Source of the DNA: Hofstenia miamia
Lineage: Eukaryota > Xenacoelomorpha > Acoela
Direction: 5' to 3'
NCBI GenBank assembly: GCA_004352715.1
Contig: SCFE01000001.1
Coordinates: 1,142,270-1,206,269 of the forward strand
Length of the DNA stretch: 64,000 bases
Part shown: in pieces, positions 48,716-59,981 of the stretch
Layout of the letters: each line of letters opens with the position of its first letter
Numbering within the stretch: position 1 is the first letter of the stretch
Translations under genes and position numbers: made by a program
Notes under the pieces: model-generated
Databases searched by the model: none
What the model was told of the DNA's origin: nothing
What the model saw: the letters and a program-made list of their open reading frames with translations, nothing else

Positions 48716-49315
48716 ATAATGTTTGCTTTGCTTTGATCCAAAAGACAGACTATTAATTTGAACTGACAGCAAAAATTGCAATTATGATGCTTAAAAAATT
48801 GAATTGGGAAGCTAAGACAAGACTCCAATATTGAAAATATCGAAGCTCAGAATTTTAGTTTTCAACAAATTTGATCAAACACCAGATATTTCCATATTTT
48901 GCTATAAAGTATAAAGTACAATTTGCAGAAGGAAATACTATCAGTTTATTTAAAATCTATGTAGTGAAGGATTTTTCAATTCACAACTGGTAAGATATTC
49001 CTTAACTATCAAGATTTGACAGCGTTTTGCGTAAAATAAGCAAAGTAGCCTCACGTAAAATAAGCAAAGTAGCCTCACGTTTTCATGGTAATCAAATATA
49101 TTGCTTGAATCGAACGACAATACAAATCATATCATTTTCCCATAAATGTGATTTGCTAAGGATTTGACAAAAGTAAATAATTTTCAAGTGTTCGGATGTT
49201 ACAGTACTTATCTTAGCTAGTATTTGATCCTGACAAACACGATAAAGTAAAATGTCATTGACATACAAATTAAATTAGTGATGTCTTTATCTCACTTAAA
49301 AAATTTAATTGAAGG

Positions 49316-49888
49316 TTACACAACAATTAGTAGTATAAAATCTTTTATTATGGACGCGTTTTTTTGCTTGTTCCTTAATGGTCTTTCAAAGAATTTAATT
49401 GCAATATTTTTTGTTTTATCATGTTGAATTATTATTTTAAAATTAATTTTTTGGTTGGTGACACCCAATGGGTGTGCATGTAAAAATACTTCGGTATAAA
49501 TATGACCTTGCATGTGCTCTTCTATATTTGTACTTAAATATATATATATATATATATATATATCATCCAATTATAAAAAAACTTAACAACAGCAATAGAT
49601 GAAATAGTTCCCATTCTTACAAAAAACGGATATTCACATAAAATTTTAAAGAAAAAAATTGATAAAATATTTAATCAAGAAAGGAAATTGAAAAAATCAA
49701 TGCCAGAAAACATCTATTAGAAGTTGACTTACATTGAAAGAAATTTTAATTATCTCAAGATGACATTAAAACATCTAAACTCAAAATTGAAAGCATATAT
49801 TATAAAAATTATAACAATGCTAACGTCTTTTAAAACATCAAACATTTTAAAAAATATTATATATATAATATAAATTTGCATATATTTA

Positions 49889-49928
<40 letters not shown>

Positions 49929-50865
49929 ACTTTCCACTATGTCATCCATTATTCAGCAATGTCTGAAGGAGGTCTTTGATCATACAAGACAGCCAATAAA
50001 ACACCTAAGGAATCTATTATCAAGTTGGTTTTGTAAAATAGTATTCTAGATGACAATATCATATGCTTCTTCAAATATATGAGTGCAATTAGTTCTATCA
50101 TGATGGGGCGTCATACCGTTAATTATGGCTAAATAAGGTATGGCTGAAAGCTAAGGACATAAATGTTTTGGATCCTTGAGCAGGTAGTTCACATGGTTTG
50201 TCTTCAAATGAAAATGGTTGGAGAATTGTACATAGAAAGTTGTCCATCATAAGCAAACATCAAACATATTGGTATACAGGAAACTAACTAGTTTGAACTA
50301 TTTTATGATGTTTTGGGGATTTCTGTGCAATATTCCTAGTTTCAATATCGGTTACCTTTAGTATTTTCGTATTTTTGTGCTTGCCAGTGAATTATGGCTA
50401 CGACTATATATATATATATATATATATATGTATTTATAATTTTACCTATAGTATCAGTGATTTGATACAATAAATATGTAGTTCGTGCAAAGCTCATACA
50501 CAACCCTATCACCAACTAAGTTTAGTAATTATTTTCCGTTGCTTTATCTTAATTCAAATAATTTTTTGGTATTGTAACTATGAACATGAATACTTATCAC
50601 CTCCTCTACTTCACTTGTTGAAGTTTCTTGTATTTTATTCTCATTAATAGAGCACATTTAAATCTTAGACTTGTATTTTTTTGAATTAGAATAAAATCAA
50701 TAGAACCTTTTTGAAATATTTCATGTATCATCATTTTTTGAAGACGTCTTCAGTAGTTTTTGAGTTCAATAAAAGCCCTCATTAAATGATCTTGGTTCAA
50801 TTAAAAATTTAGCAAACTAATATTTCATGTTTTACAAGAAGATAACTCGAATCTTACAATTTAGG

Positions 50866-50897
<32 letters not shown>

Positions 50898-50900
50898 ACA
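49316..50900. repeat. AT-rich stretch with four (TA)n tracts
   Basis: TA tracts at about 49537-49563, 49893-49925, 50406-50430 and 50867-50891. Apart from the Penelope-like fragment at 49570-49870, no gene was found. Confidence 0.85.
49570..49870 (+). mobile_element. Penelope-like element fragment
   Basis: Frames read 'EIVPILTKNGYSHKILKKKI' and, after one stop, 'LTYIERNFNYLKMTLKHLNSKLK', then 'LTSFKTSNILKN'. This is the layout of the post-catalytic part of Penelope-like RTs (GY-x3-I..., PYI-x-R-like, 'FKT' block). Sandwiched between (TA)n tracts. Confidence 0.55.
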
Positions 50901-51370
50901 TAACTGCAAAAAGGAGAAATTTGTTGACGACATCATTGTTATAGCACGTGGTTATTTCATTTTCATTCGCAATAATTTTTTTGAAATTTAATTGATAAGA
51001 ACATTTCTAAAGCAGTTAATCTGAGTCAATTTAAAAGCCCACTGCATTTGAGAAATTCAAAAAGGTAATTTTACAATGACTTTAAGCTTATTAAGCCAAT
51101 ACAAAAAATTATTCTCAAATTTGTATGCATTGTCTTTTCTGATATAGATGTAGCTGCTTTGTAATCATGAATTATACAAAGTCTTGCCTAAAATGCCAAT
51201 AATTGACCAAAAATTCCTATAATTTAAGTCATTTCAAACAGAATCTATATTAATTGAGATAAAATTTATATTTCCAAAATGCAAGTAGATATATTCAAAC
51301 AATTGAAGTTTTCTTCAAAAATATGTTTACTAAAAAACCAATTTTTTAAAACAAATTGCCATTGATAACG
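50901..51370. other. non-coding, nothing recognised
   Basis: AT-rich three-prime flank of the next gene. Confidence 0.4.
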
Positions 51371-51847
51371 TTACTTCAAGTAGCCTAGTAATTTAATAAT
51401 TATATTAAAAACAACACTATAGTATAGTCCATTACAGAAATATCTTATTACTTCTGCGCAAGTGAAGCTTCCCTCATTGGAAATGTCAGTAGGCGTGGAA
51501 AAATTCGCTTCAATTTTGAGAATATTAACAAATGCACACGATCCAATTTTTGATATTTTGTAGTTACACAAAGGACAGTAGTGGCAAATAACGGCATCAT
51601 TTCTCCAAAGATAAGCAGAATACTTTACTAATGAATATGCAACGGCCTGCAATACACTGACCTGAACCAAAGAATTGAAAGTATCCGAGACTGAAAGTAA
51701 AACAACAAATAATGTAAGAATGTACCGAAATTTAAAAACTTTCTTCTCCGTCTGCAAAGATGTCTTCACTATTTCCTCACATTGATTACAACGAAGAATT
51801 AATCTTGTTGTGCTTAATTCCATGTGAACCTGCACGAAATGTGTCAT
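51371..51847 (-). CDS. 158-residue protein with LITAF-like cysteine pairs (uncertain)
   Basis: A single open frame starts at a true ATG (51847) and ends in TAG. Near residue 20 is 'CNQCEEIVKT', followed by a basic stretch, a hydrophobic segment 'YILTLFVVLLSV' and, near residue 90, 'CHYCPLCNYKISKIG'. Zinc-ribbon LITAF-domain proteins have C-x2-C, a membrane-inserted hydrophobic segment, then H-x-C-P-x-C-x4-G, and monotopically bind endosomal membranes. The 'HYCP-x-C' box fits well. Against it: the spacer is about 15 residues longer than usual, the central GC-x-x-GCC motif is absent in this frame, and about 55 extra C-terminal residues follow. A T-rich stretch ending in CAG inside the spacer could be a very short intron, so the true protein may differ. 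It may be a diverged LITAF relative or something unrelated. Confidence 0.45.
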   Translation of the reverse strand: MTHFVQVHMELSTTRLILRCNQCEEIVKTSLQTEKKVFKFRYILTLFVVLLSVSDTFNSLVQVSVLQAVAYSLVKYSAYLWRNDAVICHYCPLCNYKISKIGSCAFVNILKIEANFSTPTDISNEGSFTCAEVIRYFCNGLYYSVVFNIIIKLLGYLK

Positions 51848-53068
51848 TCTTGTGATTGCCTCTTTAACTTTATTGCTGGCGCATTTGTTGCGAACTTCCT
51901 ACTCATGACTTGTTCAAAGTCACTTGCAATCAAGCGTTGGCTCATTCTCAAAATCATTTGGCATGCTCATTATTCAAAAAGAGAAATCTAATAAAGCACA
52001 AATTTATTTTCTTTGCAAATGACAATATGTACTTTCCCATTCAAAAACTACCAGCAAATGATTGCAAAAATTGAAATAGCAATGTTATTATAAAATATTA
52101 GATTTATTTTGCAATACCAGCAAAACAATTTGTAAGCAGTATAATTTCATAAAACAATCCACCTGGAACCTCAATTGAAATATATTAATAATTGTATATT
52201 AGATGTAGATGTTCTAGTTATAGTAAGAATGGCTAAATGAGCTCGCCTAAGTACACCGGTAATATATTTAACCTTAAACAGTAATACATTATTAATTTGA
52301 AAGTTATTTGATGGATGTAATTGGATTTCATTGCATTGAAAAATTCAACTTAAGACGAGCACGCATCTATATTATTTTCAATCTAATTAGTGACTCTAAT
52401 CTCCTGAATACTTGATTGGTGAACCCGCTTCCCAAAAATTGATGTGCACATCAGCATCAGAATTTTGAAGCCAAAGACACACATTACTGTCCAGTATTAG
52501 GTTTAAAATTCCTTATCAAATACAAAAGTAATAAGTATCCAGTTTTCTATAGAAGTAAAAAAGCGGGCTTTACATATATATTTATGAGTCTTGGAAACCA
52601 TTCCAGGGTTTGGATAAGAACATGAAGGATCTCATCACTGATATGTATTGTTAAATTCCTATAAAGTATTTGATTAATATAAGAATTAACCTATGCTTCA
52701 GTAAATTGATCCATTAAAAATTACTCTATATTTATCAAAACTTTGCAACTAAAATTTCGAATTGATTAGATATTTTTGTATTAAGCTCTATCACGCATTG
52801 AGCTTAAGTTGGAAAGTTGTTTTTGAATGCATTCATTGCATAAACGAAGTAATTCTTAGAGGCAAAAACGAAAAATATCAACGGCTGTTAAGTCAAACCC
52901 ATATACTGAAAATAGCAGCCACTTCAAAGGAATAAGAAAGATTCCAAAATGCAAATGCAATTTTCCAAAAGTTCAATTTGTTAGAAGTCTGCTTTGCGTA
53001 TAAAGATATAAGAAGGTTAGTATTAAACCCTAAATTGGTGGTAATATAATACATCTTTGAAGGAAAAT
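51848..53068. other. intergenic, nothing recognised
   Basis: AT-rich, includes at 52269 a lone TTTAACCTTAAACAG resembling the end of the intron-5 miniature transposon. No gene supported. Confidence 0.4.
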
Positions 53069-54925
53069 TTACAAATTATGTAAAAATGGACTAATTTTGT
53101 GCCATGTAACACTAACAATTATACTGAAGACTAAGGAAACCATAAGTGTTATTAATACAACAAGACCACGTGTGTTTGAAGTTTTTCCCATAGATTTCTT
53201 TAACTTTTGAGTTTGAACTTTACCCTTCGGGAAGAGAGGGAGAAAAAATATGAAGCACAGCTGCAAGCTTGTGATGATACACGCCTGCAGAGCAACAATG
53301 TTTCTATCATTGGATGTATCATTAACATAGCGAAATTCTTTACTAACATGAAAGGGAATTACAATGATATTACTAAGGAGAAGAGATAGATATTGGCCAA
53401 CATTGGTACATGTTGAGATCAAGCTGTAAAGAATCCCCTCGATTTGAGGCTCTGAAAGTTCTACTATCATCAAGAGGGAACATATCAGATTCATCCCACG
53501 AAGGATGCTGGTTACTACATCATCAGATAAATATAGATATTGATTTCGCACTACGTCAAATGTTACAATTAGTGTGGAGACAAGATTGAGTAGAACGCTC
53601 GTGATGGCAGTTATAGCAAATGTTATTCTCCAATTAAAGTTTAGAAGGAATTTCGAAAAGAGTAGAGTTCCTAATGTGAAAAGCAATTCAGAAACAATTG
53701 AGCAGGCATTGTTAGCAAGGCTGGAGACGTTGACCCACTTATCTTTAATCATTATCTCAGCTGGGGATAAAAAGCCAAGTAAAAAGGTAACCATAAAGGA
53801 AAAGAATATCACTTGTTGAATAGCTTTCGATTTTAGTAAACCCCACGCCTTGCGGATTGTATCAGAAGGCCTGTTGATATTCTTTGCATCACAACGAGTT
53901 TCCGTAGTCATAAAAATTACTATAACAAGAGCAAAGATGGGAGTAATCATTATGATGTAGAATAAGTCTTGGACTTTTAATCCAGAACACCAAGGACCAT
54001 TATACAAATACCAATTGAGAGAAAACGCCTTTATGAGATTGCCACATATCTCACCCACAGTTCGCATGGCGTAAATATAGGTCTGTGTTTTTCCTCGTTC
54101 TTTAATGTCTTCTCCTCTCGCATACCTCACCATTAACCCGTCCATTGCTACAATGCACATTACTAAGAAAAATTGATACAGGAAGAGTAAAAACATATAT
54201 TGCATTGCAATCGATGCATACTTTTCATCAGTAAAGTCAGGATTCTTTGTTTTGGTGCTATAGCAAAATGAACCATTTTCATAAACAACGTGATTATATC
54301 TAGAAGGAGGCATATCCTTTAAGCAAATGTATGTTCCAACACATGCGCAACCAATCCAACCAATTATAATGTAAGGCTTCCTACGGTAACCTTTAATAGG
54401 GAAACAGTCGTTTGTTATTCCATAGAAGATCTTAAGTATCCATGGAAAAGAAATTATTACTTCTGATATATTATTCAATTCACCATCCAAACCAAGATAA
54501 AGTCGAAAAAATTCGTACGAAAGTTTATATGTAATTACATTACAAAATCCAACACAAAAATACAGCAGAAATAATCCAATATTGCGGCAATTGACGTAAT
54601 CAATTCTTTTATCTTGAAAATTGTAGTTTGCTGATTTATCAGAATCTTCCTCGTCCTCTATTTTTATGATTTCCTAAATATTACCTAAGATATAAATGCT
54701 TCACGATGAACACGATTATCATTCCAAGGAAAACTAGGCTAGTGCAATATTGATTAGCAATAAGCTTAGGACTTAATTTCCAAAAGTCTAAGAAACGTGT
54801 TAACTTTAAGAAGATTCTACACTAATTAAGATAATAGTATGCATACATTAAGTGAAGTTGAACAATATATTAGCCGCTTTTAACAAAACCTGTTTGTAGT
54901 CAACATGAATAAAAATATAAGACAT
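53069..54925 (-). CDS. folate-biopterin transporter (BT1/FBT) family membrane protein
   Basis: The main exon runs from an ATATTTAG acceptor (exon start 54673) to TAA at 53069, 534 codons in phase 0 without interruption. It has an acidic N-terminal segment ('EIIKIEDEEDSDK'), then about twelve hydrophobic spans. The family hallmark between spans 2 and 3 reads 'FYGITNDCFPIKGYRRKPY' (G-x-x-x-D-x-x-P-I-x-GYRR-x-PY). A cytosolic loop 'YARGEDIKERGKTQTYIYAMR' fits the R-x-x-x-E-x-x-x-R-G-x-x-Q-x-x-x-Y block. BT1/FBT carriers are a branch of the major facilitator superfamily that moves folates, biopterin or related compounds in kinetoplastids, plants, cyanobacteria and oomycetes. The substrate here is unknown. 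No in-frame ATG precedes span 1, so a small five-prime exon is needed. A candidate is 54925-54890 (ATG, 12 codons, phase 0, donor CAG/GTTTTG), which is weak. Placement in an animal-like genome is unusual. Confidence 0.85.
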
Positions 54926-55332
54926 TACCTCTAAGTCCTCACAGAATAATAGAATATAGAATCTGCTTCAATATGCTTAACTAAATTGACCCACTATCGA
55001 AAACTTCATTTTATAATAATTGAACGATAATTGTAGTAATAATTATTATTGAAGGATTCACTATGTCATCAAAAGAGCTTCATTTCTATGTAAGTATAAT
55101 TTTATGAAATTTTGCGATACAATAAAAAAAGAAACAATAAAAATATCTCTTGCAAGGTGGAGTTTCAGCAAATTGATAATTTGAAAACTGATTGAACTGA
55201 TGATGTATTATTTTTTTCATTGTTTTTCTTTCTTCATTTAAGACATTGATATTATATTTTCAACAAATAATTTGATCTATTAATCAAATTACATTGATTT
55301 TTAAATTTATTAGTTCTTAGATCAAACAGCTG
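54926..55332. other. five-prime flank of the BT1 gene, nothing recognised
   Basis: AT-rich. A possible alternative donor (CTTAGAG/GTAATG near 54930) lacks an upstream ATG in frame. Confidence 0.35.
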
Positions 55333-56635
55333 TTGCTTCTTAACTTAGATGATATATATATATATATATATATATAATTTTTTTTCGTAGTTTTTTTAAT
55401 ATTATTTCACTTACGGTAGTAGTACATAATTTATATGATAGCAAGCTATTTCTTGTTTTATTTTGAATCTTTTGGAGAGGAATTTAAGCCAGAGTTAGAG
55501 GCGGCACGTGCTTAGGGCCTTAATCTCAAGACCAAATCCGTCCAGTTTCAAAAGTCCATTTTGATTCAGTTTTAAGAAAAACGCGGTTTCAGTATACTAC
55601 CGGGCCCTGCTAATTCCAAGTAACCTGAAGAGCAAACCTCAAATTAGTTACTAGTCAATATATATATATATATATATCCTAGTAAGTAGTAACGTGCCAA
55701 CTTTGATGATATGAAGCATATGCCACTTTGACACTTAGTTGTGGTTACTAAATTAATCCTTTTCATGGAAAGTAAAGAGAACAAACAGCCAAAATTGCTA
55801 TTTAACTAATGTTTTTAGTTATTTCTACTAAAATTTTTAACAAATATTGACATACATGTATATAATAAATAAATTTAAATACTATATTAATTTTATCTGT
55901 AAATCATGTAAATATTCATAAAGCAAATACAAAAAAATTCTTAAAGAAATCCATATAATTATATCTACAAAGCGCCTCTATAATTTTTAAGCTCAACAAG
56001 CGCCTCCGTAAATAACAAAGCGCCTCATATAAGNTTGCTTCTTAACTTAGATGATATATATATATATATATATATATAATTTTTTTTCGTAGTTTTTTTA
56101 ATATTATTTCACTTACGGTAGTAGTACATAATTTATATGATAGCAAGCTATTTCTTGTTTTATTTTGAATCTTTTGGAGAGGAATTTAAGCCAGAGTTAG
56201 AGGCGGCACGTGCTTAGGGCCTTAATCTCAAGACCAAATCCGTCCAGTTTCAAAAGTCCATTTTGATTCAGTTTTAAGAAAAACGCGGTTTCAGTATACT
56301 ACCGGGCCCTGCTAATTCCAAGTAACCTGAAGAGCAAACCTCAAATTAGTTACTAGTCAATATATATATATATATATATCCTAGTAAGTAGTAACGTGCC
56401 AACTTTGATGATATGAAGCATATGCCACTTTGACACTTAGTTGTGGTTACTAAATTAATCCTTTTCATGGAAAGTAAAGAGAACAAACAGCCAAAATTGC
56501 TATTTAACTAATGTTTTTAGTTATTTCTACTAAAATTTTTAACAAATATTGACATACATGTATATAATANCAAAGCGCCTCTATAATTTTTAAGCTCAAC
56601 AAGCGCCTCCGTAAATAACAAAGCGCCTCATATAA

Positions 56636-56636
<1 letters not shown>
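55333..56636. repeat. identical 535 bp and 66 bp blocks separated by single N (assembly duplication)
   Basis: 55333-55867 equals 56035-56569, and 55968-56033 equals 56571-56636. The joins are single N at 56034 and 56570. Perfect identity, including (TA)n lengths, plus one-base gaps indicates unmerged overlapping contigs and not a biological tandem repeat. Confidence 0.9.
55968..56033. repeat. three spaced AAGCGCCTC motifs
   Basis: AAAGCGCCTCTATAAT, CAAGCGCCTCCGTAAAT and AAAGCGCCTCATATAAG follow each other at 22-30 bp spacing. They resemble the AGCGGCGCTATAAT array at 5168-5305. Repeated at 56571-56636 by the assembly duplication. Confidence 0.7.
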
Positions 56637-56669
<33 letters not shown>

Positions 56670-57072
56670 AATATTTGAATATTCTTTTTAATAAGTTAAA
56701 ATTTTAATAAAAATTTTCTAATTCGTTGTCCAACTTAGGGTTTAGGTAAAGTTAATTCCAAGATCTTCAACGGAGTTTTTAGCTGTACGATTCAACAATC
56801 TAAAATTTTTAGTTATTTCACCTAAATATATATTATATAATTTATATTATTTATTGTATATTACCCTATATGTATACATACGGGTTCTGGATATTATAGG
56901 ATTTTTATCCAATGCCAACAATTTGTCATTTTTCATTGTATCGAGCGCTCTTTAGATGTAGAGTCAGAATAATCAATTTTATGCAAAAATTTTTACTTTG
57001 CGCATTTGCAATAAGTTATTATTTCCTATGTAAGAGTTTTAGATTTTTTCAAAAAAAATTTTTTGGACCTGT
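56637..57072. other. (TA)n tract and AT-rich non-coding sequence
   Basis: TA tract to about 56667, then nothing recognised. Confidence 0.6.
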
Positions 57073-57824
57073 ATTGGGATGGTTCTAAATAACTGGACCT
57101 TTGAAATTTTCATGTGCTATCCAGCCAAAACCTTCTCACTATAAAGACACACTATGTAAAATATTTTTAAAAAATTATTAATAATTAGGAGTTCCTCAAG
57201 ACCTCTACAAAATTGAATTGTTTTTAAAAAACTGCTAACTTAAAATTGCTGTAGCCTGGTAGTCCTTCATGTCAACATATGGCTGTTAGGTTCATTTTAA
57301 TAATTATGGTGAACACCATCACTTGATAAAGTTAAAGAATTAAAAACAGAATTTTCTTGGAATATGTTTTCTTAATTGTATGCCTACATGCTAAAGGTAT
57401 ATTGAACTATGAAGGATTTCTAAGTCATTTGCACTGAACACGTATAGCCTCACTCAATCATTTGACATGAATCAATTTAATATTACACATCAGTGATTCA
57501 CAATACTTTTTGATACATTCCTCTTTTTGCCATCTTGGAAATTTCATTCCACCCCTGTAGAGTATGTCATATTAAAACATAATATAACAGTTAAACACAA
57601 ACACGAAAATCGTCCTCCGAACATATGAAATTTAAAATTTAAAAAATACTCTAAAGCACAAATACAAAGTAAATCTAAAAAGGTTTTTTAGTAGCGTGCA
57701 ACTTAATGTTGTCAAGTTCATGTACTCTTAGGTGGTTCTCAAAATTTGGTGCAGTGCTGAGAAGCAGCCTTGAAGAGAAATTATAGTTGGTCTCCTTTTC
57801 ATTAAACACTCTGAAAAGCATTGC

Positions 57825-57875
57825 ACTAGTCATGGACATCTAGATAATAACATATCTAGATGTCCATGAACTAGT
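57825..57875. repeat. 22 bp-stem hairpin
   Basis: ACTAGTCATGGACATCTAGATA... folds onto TATCTAGATGTCCATGAACTAGT with a 6-base loop and one unpaired base. It lies inside the 57073-59037 transposon. Confidence 0.9.
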
Positions 57876-58042
57876 TCAACAATTCATTTCACATGGTCAT
57901 TTGTAACACTTAATGATCTTTTTCCCTCATGAGCTACTAGAAGGTAAAGAAATAAATTAACATGAAATGTTTAGTCTTTGGAAAAAACATATTTTAACAG
58001 CAAGAAATGCTGGCAAGGTCTTACTGTTAGTACTGTCCAATG

Positions 58043-58640
58043 TTAAAAAGGCTTTCCTTGCTGTGGTCTCGTTTTCTTCTTATAGAAATGCTTGTGCCAT
58101 CTGATCTTTAGTGTTTGGTATGAGATCATCAAAAGCAAAACACCTACTAACTTTTCCAAAAGGTACCATAAATAACGAGTAATCTTTTTAGTTGTCACTC
58201 CAGAAATTGCACTGTTGTTTTTTGCATAATCCTTTAAATTCATTAGAAAGGACAAGTGAATTTCACAGCAAGTGCAGTAGTCATCCATGCTCTGACATAA
58301 ATACTTGAAAAAAATACACACAAATTAAGAAGTGCGTTTCTTTCACTGCAAATTAGAAGAAACTGACTACAGAACATCAACACTTTGAAAGGGTAAATGA
58401 TCGTAGACATCCATCGTACATGATGGTTAGCTCCGGAGTTTCGAAATCTGATTTCATGATATAGAGATCCTCCAAGAAAAAGAAATATTAATTCCATGAG
58501 TTCTCTATGCTCATCTCGTCTTTATGCGTCTCTTGTCAATGTTTTTTCAATTAATTCCTTTTTGTTCTTCCTTCACACCCTCCATAGCACTTGCTGCTGC
58601 CTCATCTGTCCAAGCATTTCAAAAATTGAATATTAGTTGA
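58043..58640 (-). pseudogene. transposase-like protein remnant, frameshifted
   Basis: Minus-strand frames read 'RDEHRELMELIFLFLGG', 'IRFRNSGANHHVRWMST', 'CSERNALLNLCVFFSSIYVRAW', then in another frame 'LSFLMNLKDYAKNNSAISG' and 'ITRYLWYLLEKLV'. The pattern FLGG...I-x-FR-x-x-GA-x-H-H-x-RWM...QF...E...L...Y-x-KAW...HLWYLS-x-x-LV is one I know from uncharacterised transposon-associated proteins of cnidarians and insects. At least one frameshift near 58250 and stops upstream of 58560 kill it. Its position between long inverted repeats supports a role in that transposon. Confidence 0.6.
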
Positions 58641-59102
58641 GAATGATGGCAACACTTTATTGAAAGCTCCACCAACTTACAAATAAACAAATTTTAATAA
58701 TTTTTGAATATTTCAGCATATCTTCAGCATGTAACTATTTTTTAAAAATAATGGATTCCAAAAAATTCCGTTTTTAATTGTCATAGTACTGATAAAAATG
58801 AACCTTAACAACCACATGTTTGCATGAATAATTTTGAAGCTATAGCTATTTCAAGTTAGCAGTTTTTTTTCAAAAATGTCAAACTTTTGAGGGCCTTGAG
58901 GAACCCCTAAGCATTAATAGTTTTATAAAGATATTTTGCACAGGGTGTTTTTACATCAAATGGAAGGTTTTGGCAGAGTAGCACATCAACATTTCAAAAG
59001 TCGAGTATTTTTGAACTACCTTAACCCGTATCCTGCGTCCTCTCTCATAGTATCTAGCACAAGTACTCTTTTTGTATTCACCACCCTGTAGATATTATAA
59101 AT

Positions 59103-59103
<1 letters not shown>

Positions 59104-59159
<56 letters not shown>
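59104..59159. repeat. (TA)n microsatellite
   Basis: TA tract with one CA interruption. Another lies at 60162-60198. Confidence 0.95.
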
Positions 59160-59162
<3 letters not shown>

Positions 59163-59780
59163 ATTGAAATATTACAACCTGCTTAAACATGATCGAGATT
59201 CGTGGGCATTGGACAATCAAGCTTTTAGTAGCACTGTTATGCTGTCTATATCATAAAGTAACTCTGAGACAGGTACTTTGCTAACAGGCACTTTAAACAT
59301 AAATATCAACTCAACATTTAATATCAAACGTTTACGGTATTCAATTAAACATTTAGCAAAGCTTAAATTGTCAAAATTCATGGAATTTAACTATCATCCG
59401 CTATTTTCCTAAAAATAAATCAATCAGGAGAATTTCAAAATTATAAGATGGTATTAGGAATTCAAACTTGTAGCACCAGCATTAAATTAAGCTTTTTCAG
59501 AATCCTAGGCATTTGTGTATGTGAACAAATTGTATATGAATGTCTAACCGAAATAGTTTGTAAATATTGCATATTCCTTTTTCTCTGTAACCCTTATTTC
59601 AATAAGTGACTCTTACTGATCACGAAAATTTAGGTGAGTGTTAGAATTGTTTCTCACCGACTTAAAAAAATTGTTTCAATCATTTTATTGCAAAAGTTTA
59701 CACATTGAATACATTGATTTATAATGAAACACAAAAAATTTGCAATGACTGCTATGTTAGCATTTATTGATAAAACTTAC

Positions 59781-59972
59781 AACAAAATCAGTCCTCTCAA
59801 TTTTTTTAAAGCTAGTAATAACTTTAAATATTTGATATCTATTTACCAATCGTAAATCAATTTTTGTTTGACACATGTTGCAAAAGAACTTTTCTCTCTC
59901 TATGTCTTTGTGTGATTTAGAAGAAGGTGACACTAATAGAAACATTAATTCTAGAAACTCCGAAGTTACCAT
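59781..59972 (-). CDS. candidate first exon, unidentified gene
   Basis: A true ATG at 59972 opens 64 codons in phase 0 up to a consensus donor (GTT/GTAAGT, intron start 59780). The peptide 'MVTSEFLELMFLLVSPSSKS...' includes 'FFCNMCQTKIDLRLVNRY', a C-x2-C pair similar in setting to that of the 51371-51847 protein. No downstream exon was found before the 57-59 kb transposon. Could be a real exon of a zinc-ribbon protein or chance. Confidence 0.3.
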
Positions 59973-59981
59973 AAAAATCTA

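Larger units (their letters stand above)
57073..59037. mobile_element. 2 kb DNA transposon with long (about 340 bp) terminal inverted repeats
   Basis: 57073 to about 57415 is the diverged inverted repeat of about 58695-59037. Matching blocks in order include CTTTGAAAT, CCAAAACCTTC, GGTTCCTCAAG (left AGTTCCTCAAG), AACTGCTAACTT and AATTAAAAAC-GAATTTT-TTGGAAT. Between the arms on the minus strand lies a broken coding region (58043-58640) with a transposase-associated domain. Divergence of the arms and frameshifts indicate an old, inactive element. The superfamily is not certain and the exact ends and target duplication were not fixed. Confidence 0.75.

Noticed and set aside
49316-49570. 84-codon minus frame starting in a (TA)n tract
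   Set aside because: Begins with repeated Ile-Tyr from the microsatellite and shows no domain.
53207-53819. Plus-strand frames within the BT1 gene
   Set aside because: Antisense shadows without motifs.
53069-54490. SLC33 or SLC19 transporter for the 53-54.7 kb gene
   Set aside because: The D-x-x-P-I-x-GYRR-x-PY signature and the loop motif fit BT1/FBT and not the acetyl-CoA or reduced-folate carrier families.
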